64,000 nucleotides of DNA, taken from positions 62,001 to 126,000 of the forward strand of contig NZ_JAHPZX010000007.1 in the NCBI RefSeq assembly GCF_021325795.1. Direction: 5' to 3'. Below are positions 25,699 through 34,204 of this stretch, in pieces. Position 1 is the first letter of the stretch; every line of letters begins with the position of its first letter. The position numbers and the translations under genes were made by a program. The notes under the pieces were generated by a model, which was given only the letters and a program-made list of their open reading frames with translations, did not search any database and had not been told where the DNA came from. This stretch comes from Bordetella sp. LUAb4. GTDB lineage: Bacteria; Pseudomonadota; Gammaproteobacteria; Burkholderiales; Burkholderiaceae_B.

Positions 25699-26613
25699 TT
25701 AGCGTTCAAAACCGATGGGCCGTCCGAGCGTCAAGGCCTGGTCCCGATAATGGCCGCTGGCCCGCAAGGCATATTCCGTCTTCAATTCCCACTTCTTGGC
25801 CGTCACATATTCCAGGCCTGCGGCCAGGTTGCCGTAGGTCCGGGGCATGCCGGAGCGCAGGGAGAACGGCGCGGCATTGACGTTGCTCAGCTGCATGCTG
25901 GTCACGACGTCACCGCCGCTCAGGAAGCTGGCACCGGCGGCGACGTAGCTGCGCAAGGTGGCACCGCCTTTCAGGTCATGGCGGCCACCCAGCTCCAGCA
26001 TCGGCGACACCATATAGGACATGGTGCGATTGCCGGTCACCTTCAGGTCGAACAGGTCGCTGCCGGATTCCTGGTACCGCTTCTGGCGGACATGGTTCAC
26101 ATCCAGATCCACATAGGGCCGCAGATACCAGGACGGCTGGCTGAACTCGTACGCGGCGCGCAAGCGGCCAGCGACGAAGGCGGCGTCCGGGGTGCTCTTG
26201 GCCGTGCCGTCCAGCGTATCGCGCGACATGCGGCTGTTGTCCACGCCGGCATGCACGGCCATCGAGATCTGCCAGGGCGCGTTGTTGTACTTCGAGGCCA
26301 GGCCGCCTGCATACGTATCTCTATAGGCCCGCACGCCCGATGCGGTGGTCTTGCCGTAGGAATAGTCCAAAGTGCCGCCCTGGAACCAGTTGCGGGCGAT
26401 CTCGTGCTGGCCGCCCACCGTGAGCGTGGTCTGACGGATGCGATAGGCTTCATCGGAAGCCGTGCCGTCGCGCGAGGTCCAGTTGGTGTCCACACGCGTC
26501 CACGTGCAGTTGCCCTCGCGCCGGATGGTGTTCTCGCCGACGAAGGTCGGGCAGCTCATCATGCGGTTCATCGACGTGTAATCATGTTCCTTATGTGGAT
26601 TAGGTGTAGGCAT
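25699..26613 (-). pseudogene. Truncated autotransporter beta-barrel domain
   Basis: About 300 codons matching the C-terminal part of a classical autotransporter: FVGENTIRREGNCTWTR at the start, then alternating amphipathic strands such as YLRPYVDLDVNHVRQ and YMVSPMLELGGRHDLKGG. The passenger and signal peptide are absent. The last strand is altered: the frame ends GRPIGFER rather than in an aromatic strand, so the terminal Phe signal needed by the BAM machinery is lost. It is opposite in strand to the cdi genes. A 175-base piece of the same sequence recurs at 32955-33129. Confidence 0.8.
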
Positions 26614-26839
26614 GACAATAATTTGGGCAGGTGTAGTTGTCAGTGGTGAGTATTCTGGCTGGAAAGTGCATATCGATGATGACCGTGCCGGAGATACCGG
26701 TGGGTACTATCTGTACCTGAAGAACGGTGATGTTGAAGGCTTCGACTATTGGTTTGAACATAAAGAGGAGCTGCAATCTCAACTGTTGGATTCGATATTG
26801 AGTAGGCAGAATAATTTATTTTTTACCGCCATCACGTAG
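26612..26839 (+). CDS. Small orphan protein, probable immunity protein
   Basis: 75-residue acidic protein that I do not recognise by family name. It contains GWKVHIDDDRAGDTGGYYLY and a C-terminal FDYWFEHKEELQSQ. Size, acidity and place between a CDI immunity gene and a toxin-tip fragment suggest an orphan immunity protein. Its first base overlaps the 5' end of the broken autotransporter on the other strand, so it probably arrived with that junction. Confidence 0.5.
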   Translation: MTIIWAGVVVSGEYSGWKVHIDDDRAGDTGGYYLYLKNGDVEGFDYWFEHKEELQSQLLDSILSRQNNLFFTAIT

Positions 26840-26849
26840 GCGTGACACT

Positions 26850-27041
26850 TTGCGCGGTGTCGAAACCAGACGAGGCTTGGATCGGGATGAATATCCACCC
26901 GCGATGTTCCAAGAAGGTGGTCAAGGCGCTTCAGTAAAACATATCAACTCTCGGGACAGCCGTGGCGCTGGTGCTTGTATTGGCGCTCAATGTAGAGAGC
27001 TGTCAAATGGAACAAAAATTCAAATAGAAGTCGTGGATTAG
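26850..27041 (+). pseudogene. CdiA C-terminal fragment with NucA/NucB-type DNase tip
   Basis: A 63-codon open stretch with no ATG. It contains RDEYPPAMFQEGG followed by SRDSRGAGACIGAQ, the signature of the NucA/NucB deoxyribonuclease family (DEYPPAMF and DNRGAG motifs), and ends in an isolated beta strand IQIEVVD. In intact toxins this is the last ~50 residues of the nuclease. The N-terminal part of the domain and the delivery protein are absent, so it cannot be active alone. It is followed three bases later by its likely immunity gene. Confidence 0.8.
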
Positions 27042-27044
27042 AAA

Positions 27045-27678
27045 ATGCGAAATTTAGATAAATTATTATCGATCGCAAGCTTATCTTTGAGTAAACATGG
27101 AGCGGATATCTCAGGGGAATCGCTTAGGCTAGCAGGCACTTTGGCTGATCAGCTCTTGGGAATGCTGTCTCAGTGCAATGGTTTTTATGCTCTGGAAAGT
27201 GCGCTTCATGTGTTTCCAACCCATTCTAGTGAGTGGGATTGGTCTTGCTGAGTGGAATGAAGATACGCTGTGGCGTAGCGCCTATAAAGGCTTGGCGGAT
27301 GATTGCTTGTTTTTTGCTGAAGATGTCTTTGGAGGGCAGTTTTGTATTAAAGACAACAGGGTTTTCATTTTTGACCCGGAAGCCGGGGCGTTAGAGTCCT
27401 TGGTCGACGATATCGAAGGTTGGGCTAAAACACTTCTTAGTGATTACGAAATGCTTTCTGGTTATCCATTGGCGCATCAATGGCAAAAGAACAACGGGCA
27501 AATCCCCGCAGGAAAGCGTTTGTTGCCGAAGGTGCCTTTCACGCTGGGTGGGGCATTTGACTTGGGAAATTTGTATCTTGCTGATGCCGTGGAGGGAATG
27601 AGGTTTAGAGCTGATATCGCAGTGCAAATCAAAGATCTGCCAGACGGCTCTCAAATTAAATTGAATATTGTTAATTGA
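27045..27678 (+). pseudogene. SMI1/KNR4-like immunity gene with a frameshift
   Basis: Two overlapping frames together form one protein of about 210 residues. The first (27045-27251) begins MRNLDKLLSIASLSL and reaches GFYALESALHVFP; the second (open from 27178) continues GLAEWNEDTLW, then CLFFAEDVFGGQFCI and RLLPKVPFTLGG to the stop at 27678. The parts fit the order seen in SMI1/KNR4-like immunity proteins paired with DNases. One base gained or lost near 27225-27250 would join them. It follows the NucA/NucB-like toxin tip by three bases. It may be a true pseudogene or a single-base sequencing error. Confidence 0.7.
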
Positions 27679-27724
27679 ATTATTTTGCGGATTTCGGGCA
27701 GCAGCTCTAGTGTTCGCGGAGCAT

Positions 27725-27821
27725 CGAGGTCCGCACGGAAAATCTCCTCCGGTGTCGGCGCCCGGATGATCTTTTCGAGATAGTCGTTGATGTTGCGCTT
27801 CTGGACGATTCGACCGCACAT
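27725..27821 (-). pseudogene. N-terminal fragment of SRAP (HMCES/YedK-like) peptidase
   Basis: The ATG at 27821 starts MCGRIVQKRNINDYLEKII, with the catalytic Cys2 of the SOS-response-associated peptidase family. Only about 32 codons match before the sequence leaves the repeat at 27725. The longer, frameshifted version is at 42445-43135. This fragment marks the left edge of the 1.8-kb repeat. Confidence 0.75.
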
Positions 27822-28058
27822 CTCACAGCCCCCCGATATGTCGCCCAGCATACAGCCACACGTTGCGAACCACTTGCATCGCCCGTCAGCAAATGCAGCT
27901 TCGGCGGGCACGCCGATTGGCCGAATTCGAATTGATAGGCAGAAAGAATCGACTAGTAAGGAACGGGTCGTATCACTTCGCCACCCAGGAGACAGTCCTC
28001 ATGAAGGGCTGTCCGGGCCAGGGTCCTCAAGAGGGGCCAAAACCAAAGGAGATGCCAG

Positions 28059-29060
28059 GTGCAATTCGGAACCCAGGTAGTGACGACTCAAACCGTGGCG
28101 CTCGCGATGAGCGCGATTCCATTCCTAGCGATGGCGCAGCCCACCGAGAGCACCTATCCAAGCAGAGAGGTCAGTATTGTTATTGGGTATCCCCCGGGCG
28201 GGGGTGTGGATGTATTGGCGCGAGTGTTGGCCAAGCACTTGGGCAAGGAGCTGAAGCAAAAAGTCGTAATCATCTATAAGCCGGGTGCCGCGGGCAATAT
28301 CGGTGCGGAAACTGTAGCTCGCAGAGCGAAGCCGGACGGGTACACCCTATTCATGAGCGCGCGGCCCAACACCATCCACAAGGTGATGTACGCAAACCTG
28401 AAGTTCGATTTCGCACAAGACCTGAGACCGATTGGCTTGATTGGCACGAGTCCCAACATCATCGTGACCGGCGAGCACACGTTGATCAAAGACCTTGATG
28501 ATCTGTTGTATCTTGCGACTGAGTATCCCGGCAGATTGCGGTGTGCGTCCTCCGGAGTAGGCACGACCGGCTATTTGCTCTGTGAAATGTTCCAGCAGGA
28601 GACCGGCACCAAGATCGACCATGTGCCATACAAAGGGAGCGAGCAAGGCTATATCGACCTGGTCGGTGGCCGGGTCGATATTCTCTTCACCACGCTTCCC
28701 GCAGCCGCCCCGCACATTTCTGCCGGTGCCGTCCGTGCTGTCGCACTAATGTCTCAGCAGGCTGACGGCCACTCCGTCAAGGTGCCGACGTTGGGGCAAC
28801 AGGGATACCCGATGCTCGACTTGGACTCGTGGGCTGGGCTGATGGCGCCAGCGGAAACCCCCGACTACGCGATAGATAAGCTCAATTCCGCACTAAACAC
28901 TTTGCTCGAAAGTGAAGAGATGCGAGCTGACATGGCGCGCCTAGGCTACTTCCCTGCCCAACAGCCTAATCGTCCGCTGGCGCTTCAAACACTCATCGCG
29001 CAGGAGACGGAACGGTGGACGGCTATCCTGAAGACGCGAGGCATTTTTTCATTTCATTAA
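28059..29060 (+). CDS. Bug-family tripartite tricarboxylate transporter receptor, copy 1
   Basis: Periplasmic solute-binding protein of 333 residues. Residues 1-26 are a signal peptide ending AMA-Q. The mature part starts with YPSREVSIVIGYPPGGGVDV, the signature of Bug receptors, then PGAAGNIGAETVARRAKPDGYTL, also diagnostic. The GTG start has AAAGGAG seven bases upstream. Bug proteins bind carboxylates and hand them to TctAB-type permeases; no permease gene is nearby, which is normal for this expanded family. The protein is identical to the second copy at 43373-44374; the genes differ at only six third-codon positions. The ligand is unknown. Confidence 0.93.
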   Translation: MQFGTQVVTTQTVALAMSAIPFLAMAQPTESTYPSREVSIVIGYPPGGGVDVLARVLAKHLGKELKQKVVIIYKPGAAGNIGAETVARRAKPDGYTLFMSARPNTIHKVMYANLKFDFAQDLRPIGLIGTSPNIIVTGEHTLIKDLDDLLYLATEYPGRLRCASSGVGTTGYLLCEMFQQETGTKIDHVPYKGSEQGYIDLVGGRVDILFTTLPAAAPHISAGAVRAVALMSQQADGHSVKVPTLGQQGYPMLDLDSWAGLMAPAETPDYAIDKLNSALNTLLESEEMRADMARLGYFPAQQPNRPLALQTLIAQETERWTAILKTRGIFSFH

Positions 29061-29157
29061 ACAGGTGGGTCGCGCTTCTGTCCGACTCGGGCTGTGGTCA
29101 CAACCGGTCCTCAATGCGCTACGCGCGGCGTTGTTCAGCCAGCTCATAACCCGTGGA

Positions 29158-29487
29158 CTACGCAAGCCCCTCTGCATCCAACGCCTTACGCACGACGGGC
29201 CGCGAGCGCATGCGCAGATACCAGGCCTTGAGATTCTCCAGCTCGTCGAAATGAATGTTGGCCTTGTATGTGGGCGCCAACCACTCCGCTTGCCCCCACT
29301 GCGTCAGCGAGTTGAGATAAGCATCGGCAACCGAGCAGTCCCCCATCAAGTAGTCCCGATCGGCGAGCTGCTCATTGAGCCAGTGGTAGCGCTGCTCCAA
29401 CTTGGGCTTGGTCGTTTCGGTCCCGTAAGCGCCAGCCAGCCGTGCATAGAGCAGGGGAATGAACCCCTTGTGGATTTCGGAGAAGTG
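29158..29487 (-). pseudogene. Glutathione S-transferase C-terminal fragment
   Basis: A 109-codon open stretch without a start codon, reading HFSEIHKGFIPLLYARLAG, then YLMGDCSVADAYLNSLTQWG and ending RPVVRKALDAEGLA. This is the all-helical C-terminal domain of a GST; the thioredoxin-like glutathione-binding domain is missing, so it cannot work. A stop codon lies directly before the open stretch. The second copy (44472-44801) keeps Tyr where this copy has Cys and Asn (DYSVADAYLY), which is closer to normal GSTs. Confidence 0.85.
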
Positions 29488-29559
29488 CTAAGGAACATCG
29501 TGCTGACTTTAATTGAAGGAAAAATGAGCTGATCCGCCAGTGGGAGGTCAACACTGGGA

Positions 29560-29769
29560 GAATTTGGCCGACCTACTCAGAAGACGTTCTATCAAAAAAT
29601 GGCCAAAATAACTCGGCGAATCGGTGCTACTTTCGATGCTCACCATATTATCGAGAGTAAGTATGGTGGACCACACGAATGGTGGAATCTTCATGCCGCT
29701 CGCTACCCAGAGCGACATCAAAGAGGCACTCACAAAGAAGTGGAGGGCCAGGGCGATCTATTTTTCTAA
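29560..29769 (+). pseudogene. CdiA C-terminal fragment, HNH-like nuclease tip
   Basis: A 69-codon stretch beginning exactly where the 1.8-kb repeat ends. It reads EFGRPTQKTFYQKMAK, then FDAHHIIESKYGGPHEWWN and HAARYPERHQRGTHKE. The DAHHIIE...GG....WWN...AA...H order is the core of an HNH/His-Me-finger nuclease toxin. No start codon or delivery part is present. It is followed by a SUKH immunity gene 20 bases later. It is a captured toxin end, not an expressed gene. Confidence 0.8.
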
Positions 29770-29789
29770 GGAATTGAAGAAAGAGGTGA

Positions 29790-30185
29790 ATGATGTATGA
29801 GGATATATCGGCAACAAAGGGAACTGGCACCCCAATCGATAACTTGATATCTCTCGAAGTAGGCAAGATAAGCAGGATCCGTGCCGGGCATGAAGGCGTC
29901 CCTGAGGACTACTTGGCGTTCTTGTGGGAAATTGGTTTCGGGGAGCTTGGTGATGCAGCATACATGTTGTATGACGGACCTATCAAGCCAGAGGAGATAT
30001 ATGGGAGGCTAACGCCGGGTTTGGCTAAGATACTGCTTTTCGGAGACGATTTCCAAGGCTTCAATGCTGGTTTCAGAGTCACGGATTGGGCTGTTGTAGA
30101 GATCGATTCGGCCGATACGGAAGTGATTGAAGTGGCTGCCGATTTTCAGACATTTATTCGATACAAAATTGGGGAGTTGAGCTGA
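29790..30185 (+). CDS. SMI1/KNR4-family orphan immunity protein
   Basis: Cytosolic protein of 131 residues with the SUKH pattern: VPEDYLAFLWEIGFGELG (P..y..fl...G..), then MLYDGPIKPEEIYG, and FQGFNAGFRVTDWAVVEID near the end. AGAGGTG precedes the ATG. It directly follows the HNH-like toxin tip and should be its cognate immunity protein. It looks intact and could protect against kin carrying that toxin. An ATG three bases downstream is an alternative start. Confidence 0.82.
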   Translation: MMYEDISATKGTGTPIDNLISLEVGKISRIRAGHEGVPEDYLAFLWEIGFGELGDAAYMLYDGPIKPEEIYGRLTPGLAKILLFGDDFQGFNAGFRVTDWAVVEIDSADTEVIEVAADFQTFIRYKIGELS

Positions 30186-30208
30186 TGCACTAGGCGCTAA
30201 GTGGCCGA

Positions 30209-31012
30209 ATGACCTGCCCGGCTTCTTAAGACCATTCCGCTCCCGCAATATAGACGTCGATGGTCAAGCATTCTCGCGTGTATTCGTCTACTACCGTCAG
30301 GCACTTCAACTGCTGACCGTTGGCGCAAGCATCGAAGACGAAGTCATAGCTCCAGCTCCACACTGCGTTGCGCGCGAGCGGTGCAAGCGGCCGCGGGCGC
30401 GAACCCGCAATACGGCGGCGCCGCCGTTTTTCGGGTACTTGCAGACCTGTCTGCGCCCACGGTCGGCTACAGCGTTCCTTACCGACAATGAGACCCTCGC
30501 GCTCGAGCATGATCCGTATCCGGCGCAAAGTCAGCGCATCGTCTCAATGACGGCACCGTTCTTGACGGGCATCTTGCGGATATAACCGAGGTTAGCTCGA
30601 CTCACCTGAATCAGCGCGCCCGCGCGTCGCTGGCTCAACCCGCGCGAAATCGCGAAGCGGGTTTGCTCGCGGCGCACCTGCGCTCACTATTTTTTTTTGC
30701 CAAGTTCTCCTCCATCACCTCGATTTCCAGATTTCGTTCCGCATCAGCTTTTTCAGGCGCGTGTTCTCCAGTTCCAGCGCCTTGAGCCGTTTGACATCGT
30801 CGCTGACCATTTCCCCACAGTGTTTGCGTCAGGCGGATATCGAAGCATCACTCACCCCGTGACGCTTGGCCACTTCCAATTGGGACGGTGTCCGCTTCGC
30901 GCAGAATGCGGACTATCTGCTTATCGTTATATCGACTCTTTTCATGACGCGCTCCGTCGGAATGTGCCGTTATCCTAGATCAATTTGGCCTTAAATTCCC
31001 GGGGCAGGTCAT
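30209..31012 (-). mobile_element. IS3-family remnant
   Basis: Bounded by inverted ends ATGACCTGCCC at 30209-30219 and its complement at 31002-31012. On the minus strand the start (about 30957 downward) matches IS3-family OrfA, with pieces such as QIVRILREAD, VAKRHGVSDASI and LKALELENTRLKKLM in shifting frames. 30226-30528 is an OrfB piece with SYDFVFDACANGQQLKCLTVVDEYTRECL. About 400 bases of a normal ~1.2-kb element are missing and frames are broken, so it is dead. It separates two toxin-immunity cassettes. Confidence 0.8.
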
Positions 31013-31018
31013 CTGTAC

Positions 31019-31203
31019 AAGGGCGAAATGCGAACTGGCTACGTGAAATTCATGGGTAATTCGTCTCGTGGAGAAGCGAAATAATGGTTTGTAGGAACCA
31101 ATTCTGATGGTGCCATCACCACAATCCATGTGGAAAGTGGCAAGAGCTTTTGGAAGATGTTAATGGTAATCCCAAAGATAAAACCATAAGGCCTGTGCCA
31201 TGA
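31019..31203 (+). pseudogene. CdiA C-terminal toxin relic
   Basis: Reads KGEMRTGYVKFMGNSSRGEAK, then an in-frame TAA at 31082, then WFVGTNSDGAITTIHVESGK and SFWKM; after a one-base shift near 31160 it ends NPKDKTIRPVP and TGA. The final TGA overlaps the ATG of the next gene (ATGA at 31200-31203). The stop plus frameshift show decay. Toxin family not recognised; identification rests on the overlap with an immunity-sized gene and the isolated tail form. Confidence 0.65.
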
Positions 31204-31574
31204 TTTATTCAGTGCTTGTTGATGGTATCAATCCTGAAATAGAAGAAGAAGTTTCGATCGTCGTGTGTGATCAGCGGCTTACCTGCTTTGCAAGCTGTCT
31301 TCCCTATCAGCTTGAGGTGGGGCGAGTGTATCGGGCGGAGTTGTTGCCTATGGTTTTTAGTGAATATATTGTTCAAGAGACTTCTCATGTCACACCCTCG
31401 ATCCTTAAAAACGGTTCAGATTATTCATACAAAATTGTCGGTGAGTTGAGGGAGGGCTGTTTGTGCTGCAGTGGGTTGATTTTTTGTGATGAGATTTTGC
31501 TGGCGGATTTTGGTTTTCTGAAAGGGAAGCTGATTTCGTGGCGGGTCGATAGGTTAGACGTTTTATTTGTCTAA
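31200..31574 (+). CDS. Orphan immunity protein, unnamed family
   Basis: 124-residue protein, start ATG overlapping the stop of the toxin relic by four bases. It begins MIYSVLVDGINPEIEEEVSI and has a Cys-rich middle (REGCLCCSGLIFCDEILLAD). I do not recognise the family. The coupled start, small size, low GC and place in the cassette array support an immunity role. It looks intact although the adjacent toxin is broken, the pattern expected if protection is still selected. Confidence 0.6.
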   Translation: MIYSVLVDGINPEIEEEVSIVVCDQRLTCFASCLPYQLEVGRVYRAELLPMVFSEYIVQETSHVTPSILKNGSDYSYKIVGELREGCLCCSGLIFCDEILLADFGFLKGKLISWRVDRLDVLFV

Positions 31575-31667
31575 ACTTATTTAGATGCCGAAACTGTAGA
31601 TTCTTCACTGGGCAACATAACGCAGGAGCTCCATAAGTTGGTCAAATGGCACATGGGGATGCGATGA
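31575..31667 (+). pseudogene. CdiA C-terminal toxin relic (very short)
   Basis: About 30 open codons ending DAETVDSSLGNITQEL and HKLVKWHMGMR, with its TGA overlapping the next ATG as ATGA at 31664-31667. Only the coupling and the tail-like look support it. Confidence 0.45.
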
Positions 31668-32125
31668 ATATTTATAATTATTTAGCTAAGCGTGTGGAGA
31701 GGGCGGGTTTTGAAATTCAATGGTATGGACCCGTTTCACGAGAACAGGTGTGCCGGCTGGAAGAGTTGCTCGCGATTAATCTGCCAAACTCGTTTAAGGA
31801 TTTCCTGCAGAGTCACGGTGGCGGTGGGGTAGTAAGCGCTGATGTATCGGGAATTGAGGATAACGATGCCGAAATCGATTTTGGAGGCACAGTTCTCGGC
31901 GATACGATGAGATGTCGTAAGGAATACGAGCTTCCTCAATACTTGGCAGTTGTCTATTTCCATGACGATGAAGTGTGCTGGTGTCTTGATACCAGTCAGT
32001 CGAAGAATGGAGAGTGCCCGGTGGTTAGCTACGACGTTTTTCGCGAGCGAGTTGATAGAGTGATAGCGACCGATTTTTTCTCCTTTTTCAAGCACCACTT
32101 GGAGTTGTATGGAGTTCCGTCCTAG
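31664..32125 (+). CDS. SMI1/KNR4-family orphan immunity protein A
   Basis: 153 residues from the ATG at 31664, which overlaps the preceding relic by four bases; an earlier start at 31646 is possible but less likely. SUKH motifs: LPNSFKDFLQSHGGGGVVSA near residues 40-60, FGGTVLGDTMRC, and YFHDDEVCWCLDT. It is a clear paralogue of the protein at 41833-42291 (about 60 percent identical by eye, colinear over the full length). The cognate toxin here is almost gone, while the copy at 41.8 kb still has an HNH-like tip, so this protein probably recognises a related nuclease. Confidence 0.82.
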   Translation: MNIYNYLAKRVERAGFEIQWYGPVSREQVCRLEELLAINLPNSFKDFLQSHGGGGVVSADVSGIEDNDAEIDFGGTVLGDTMRCRKEYELPQYLAVVYFHDDEVCWCLDTSQSKNGECPVVSYDVFRERVDRVIATDFFSFFKHHLELYGVPS

Positions 32126-32279
32126 CGTGTATGCATTAAGAAATGGCAATGGCGCATTCTTACTGGGTGTGGATTCCGACGGTTAGCGCAACAGTTTGCT
32201 CACGCATCAGTCGGGGTTTTGGGGGAATATTACTGAGGTTGCCACCGAGCATGCTGAGCAAAAGCCGCATAGCAATTAC

Positions 32280-32846
32280 ATGATTTATATAGACCATTTG
32301 GAGCAGTACCTGGGGCAGCTAGCCGAGGGCTGGGCGGATCCCGAAGGCGGCTCGATCGAGGAAAGCGCAAGAGTTGTTCGTTTCGCCGGACAGCCATTTC
32401 CCGAAGCGTCGGTGTATGCAACTGTGGGGCTCGGAAGAACCGTAGTAGACCTCCCGCGCGGACGCTCAATGCGTCAAGAGTTGCTCTTCGCTACGTACGA
32501 TATCTATCCGGCATCCGAGGTTGCATCATTTCTTCTGACGTTTGCCGGCTTTGTTCATTCGAAGGGCAAGGCGTTGCTGCGCGGGGACGTCGTCGGACCG
32601 AGCACATCTTTGATTCCAGGCGTTGCCGCAAATGGTGTCTATGCGTCTATGCCGGCAATTTTTCCAGACGGAATTGTGAAATATTTAGGCTCATCGCCTC
32701 CGACGATAGCGATCTGGCTTATTCCCTTGGTCGGCTCGGAGTGCGAGTCTGTGAAGAAAGACGGTTGGGACTATTTTGAAAATATGCTCGAAACCAGAAA
32801 TCCTGATCTATTTGATCTGGATCGACCGCCTCTACTTAGCAAGTGA
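32280..32846 (+). CDS. Suppressor-of-fused domain orphan immunity protein
   Basis: 188 residues from the ATG at 32280 (MIYIDHLEQYLGQLAEGW); the frame is open back to a TTG at 32196. The sequence ELLFATYDIYPASEVASFLL followed by PSTSLIPGVAANGVYASMP matches the bacterial suppressor-of-fused (SUFU) domain, widely used as an immunity protein in polymorphic toxin systems. No toxin tip is recognisable directly upstream. A 20-codon relic of a close relative, with the same C-terminal DLDRLPLLSK, is found at 46549-46608. Confidence 0.78.
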   Translation: MIYIDHLEQYLGQLAEGWADPEGGSIEESARVVRFAGQPFPEASVYATVGLGRTVVDLPRGRSMRQELLFATYDIYPASEVASFLLTFAGFVHSKGKALLRGDVVGPSTSLIPGVAANGVYASMPAIFPDGIVKYLGSSPPTIAIWLIPLVGSECESVKKDGWDYFENMLETRNPDLFDLDRPPLLSK

Positions 32847-32954
32847 TGCAATGATTTGATCGCGGGCCTGATTTTTATTCTCGGTAATCTCGCCTGAGCG
32901 CCAAGTAGTACGGTATTTACCTGAGTTAAACAATCACGGACCAGCATTCAACAC

Positions 32955-33129
32955 CGGTAAGCCGTCCGCAGCGTCTAGGTCTGGTCCCGATAATTGCCGC
33001 TGGCCCGCACACCATTCCGCCTTCATTTCCCACTTCTTGGCCGTTACCTATTCCAGGCCTGCGGCCAGGTTGCCGTAGGTCCGGGGCATGCCGGAGCGCA
33101 GGGAGAAGGGTGCGGCATTGACGTTGCTA
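32955..33129 (-). pseudogene. Autotransporter barrel relic (copy of 25711-25885)
   Basis: 175 bases closely matching part of the autotransporter fragment at 25.7 kb, encoding on the minus strand the SNVNAAPFSLRSGMPRTYG segment. The match ends at 33129, where IS66-type sequence starts. Several substitutions and small changes near its 3' end show it is not functional. It is a second footprint of the same ancestral junction. Confidence 0.8.
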
Positions 33130-33670
33130 AGGCGTGTAGCGAAGTGCGATGCGCCATCTGATGAACGCATCCACATCGAACTGCAGCGCAATGGCACAGC
33201 CGTGTCGGTGACGTGGGCACTATCGCAGATTGCGCAGAGCGCGGCCTGGCTTCGAGAAGTTCTGCGGTGATCCGCATTGATGCAATCTGGCTGTCGACCG
33301 AGCGACTGGACATGTGACCGGGGGCCGAGACCGCGGTGGCGCGGGTAGTGGCAGGTTTCGGGATTGCGCGCCCGCACCATACCTATCGCTTCGCTAATCG
33401 CTGGGCCAATCGAATGAAGGTGCTGGTGCATGATGGGATCGATGTCTGGTTGGCCGCGTGGGGACCGAACCGAGGCAAGTTTGTGTGGGCCGATGCCATG
33501 CATGGCGCCCATATCGTGCTGGACGGTGAGCAGTGACAGGCGTTGGTGCTGTTCGGCAGGTGCTTACCGCGTACTTGAAGGACGTTCTGAAGCAACTGCC
33601 GACGCAACGCGATAGCGCTATTGGTGAGCTGCTGCCGCACGGCTGGAAGCTGGTGATCGCAAGATGACGG
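33130..33670 (+). mobile_element. IS66-family remnant
   Basis: Three decayed pieces in IS66 order. 33131-33268 ends like the TnpA accessory protein (SQIAQSAAWLREVLR). 33269-33535 is TnpB: MIRIDAIWLSTERLDM, then a stop, then ANRMKVLVHDGIDVWL and KFVWADAMHGAHIVLDGEQ. About 33545-33666 is the end of TnpC (YLKDVLKQLPTQRDSAIGEL and LLPHGWKL). The main transposase body is missing, so the element is dead. Confidence 0.8.
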
Positions 33671-33776
33671 GATAATCCACGCAAGGGACGTTGAGTTCTC
33701 ATCTACTTACGTTACGCAAACAACGAAAGGTTTACCGCGCTGCCTCTCCCCAGGTGGAAAAAAGCGGAATCCTGCG

Positions 33777-34106
33777 TTAGTCGCTTAGCGGCAGTAGTAC
33801 CTCAGATGATTGAACGTCAATGGTCACTATGCCCTCCTGGAGCGCGAGGGTGACGATGTTATCCATGAAAGCAACCGTATCGCCTGGGCCTCGGGCCGTC
33901 ACTGAAAGCGAAACATCGTTCAGGCTAAGCTCGAAACTCATCTTTCCCCGAGCCGCAATTGCGCCGCCAACAGTCCAAGTGACAGGTCCGAAGAGCCTCT
34001 CTGCGAGTTCTCTGTAGTTGTCTTGCTTGAACGCATCGTCCACATCGACATCGTCCATTGAGAGGGCAGGGGCACGCGATTTTATGAGGATGAAATCCAG
34101 ACTCAT
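33777..34106 (-). CDS. Hypothetical protein, possible orphan immunity protein
   Basis: 109-residue protein, starting MSLDFILIKSRAPALSMDDV, then LAERLFGPVTWTVGGAIAAR and FELSLNDVSLSVTARG. A strong ribosome site (AGGAGAAG) lies seven bases before the ATG. It is on the opposite strand to all other cassettes and is flanked by IS66 debris on both sides. I do not recognise the family. Its good start site and clean frame in a decayed area suggest it is expressed. Confidence 0.6.
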   Translation of the reverse strand: MSLDFILIKSRAPALSMDDVDVDDAFKQDNYRELAERLFGPVTWTVGGAIAARGKMSFELSLNDVSLSVTARGPGDTVAFMDNIVTLALQEGIVTIDVQSSEVLLPLSD

Positions 34107-34204
34107 CTCTTCTCCTATAGGAGCACGGTTCTAACCGCCAACAAGTCTATCCGATATGCCCGAGAGCGGCCAACAGGCAATATGGGATAGGCAGACGTTT
34201 ACCT

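Larger units (their letters stand above)
27725..29559. repeat. 1.8-kb direct repeat, copy 1 (copy 2 at 43039-44873)
   Basis: 1835 bases nearly identical to 43039-44873 at a constant offset of 15314. It contains the SRAP fragment, the Bug gene and the GST fragment. Outside both ends the sequences are unrelated. On the right, each copy runs straight into a different CdiA toxin-tip fragment. No transposase or terminal inverted repeat is present, so it is not a simple insertion sequence. Confidence 0.93.

Noticed and set aside
28059-29060. Bug gene as part of the CDI machinery
   Set aside because: The protein is a standard periplasmic solute receptor with no toxin or immunity feature; its presence is best explained as cargo of the repeat.
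27725-29559. The 1.8-kb repeat as a composite transposon or IS
   Set aside because: No transposase gene, terminal inverted repeats or target duplications are present; boundaries fall within genes, which fits homologous recombination better.
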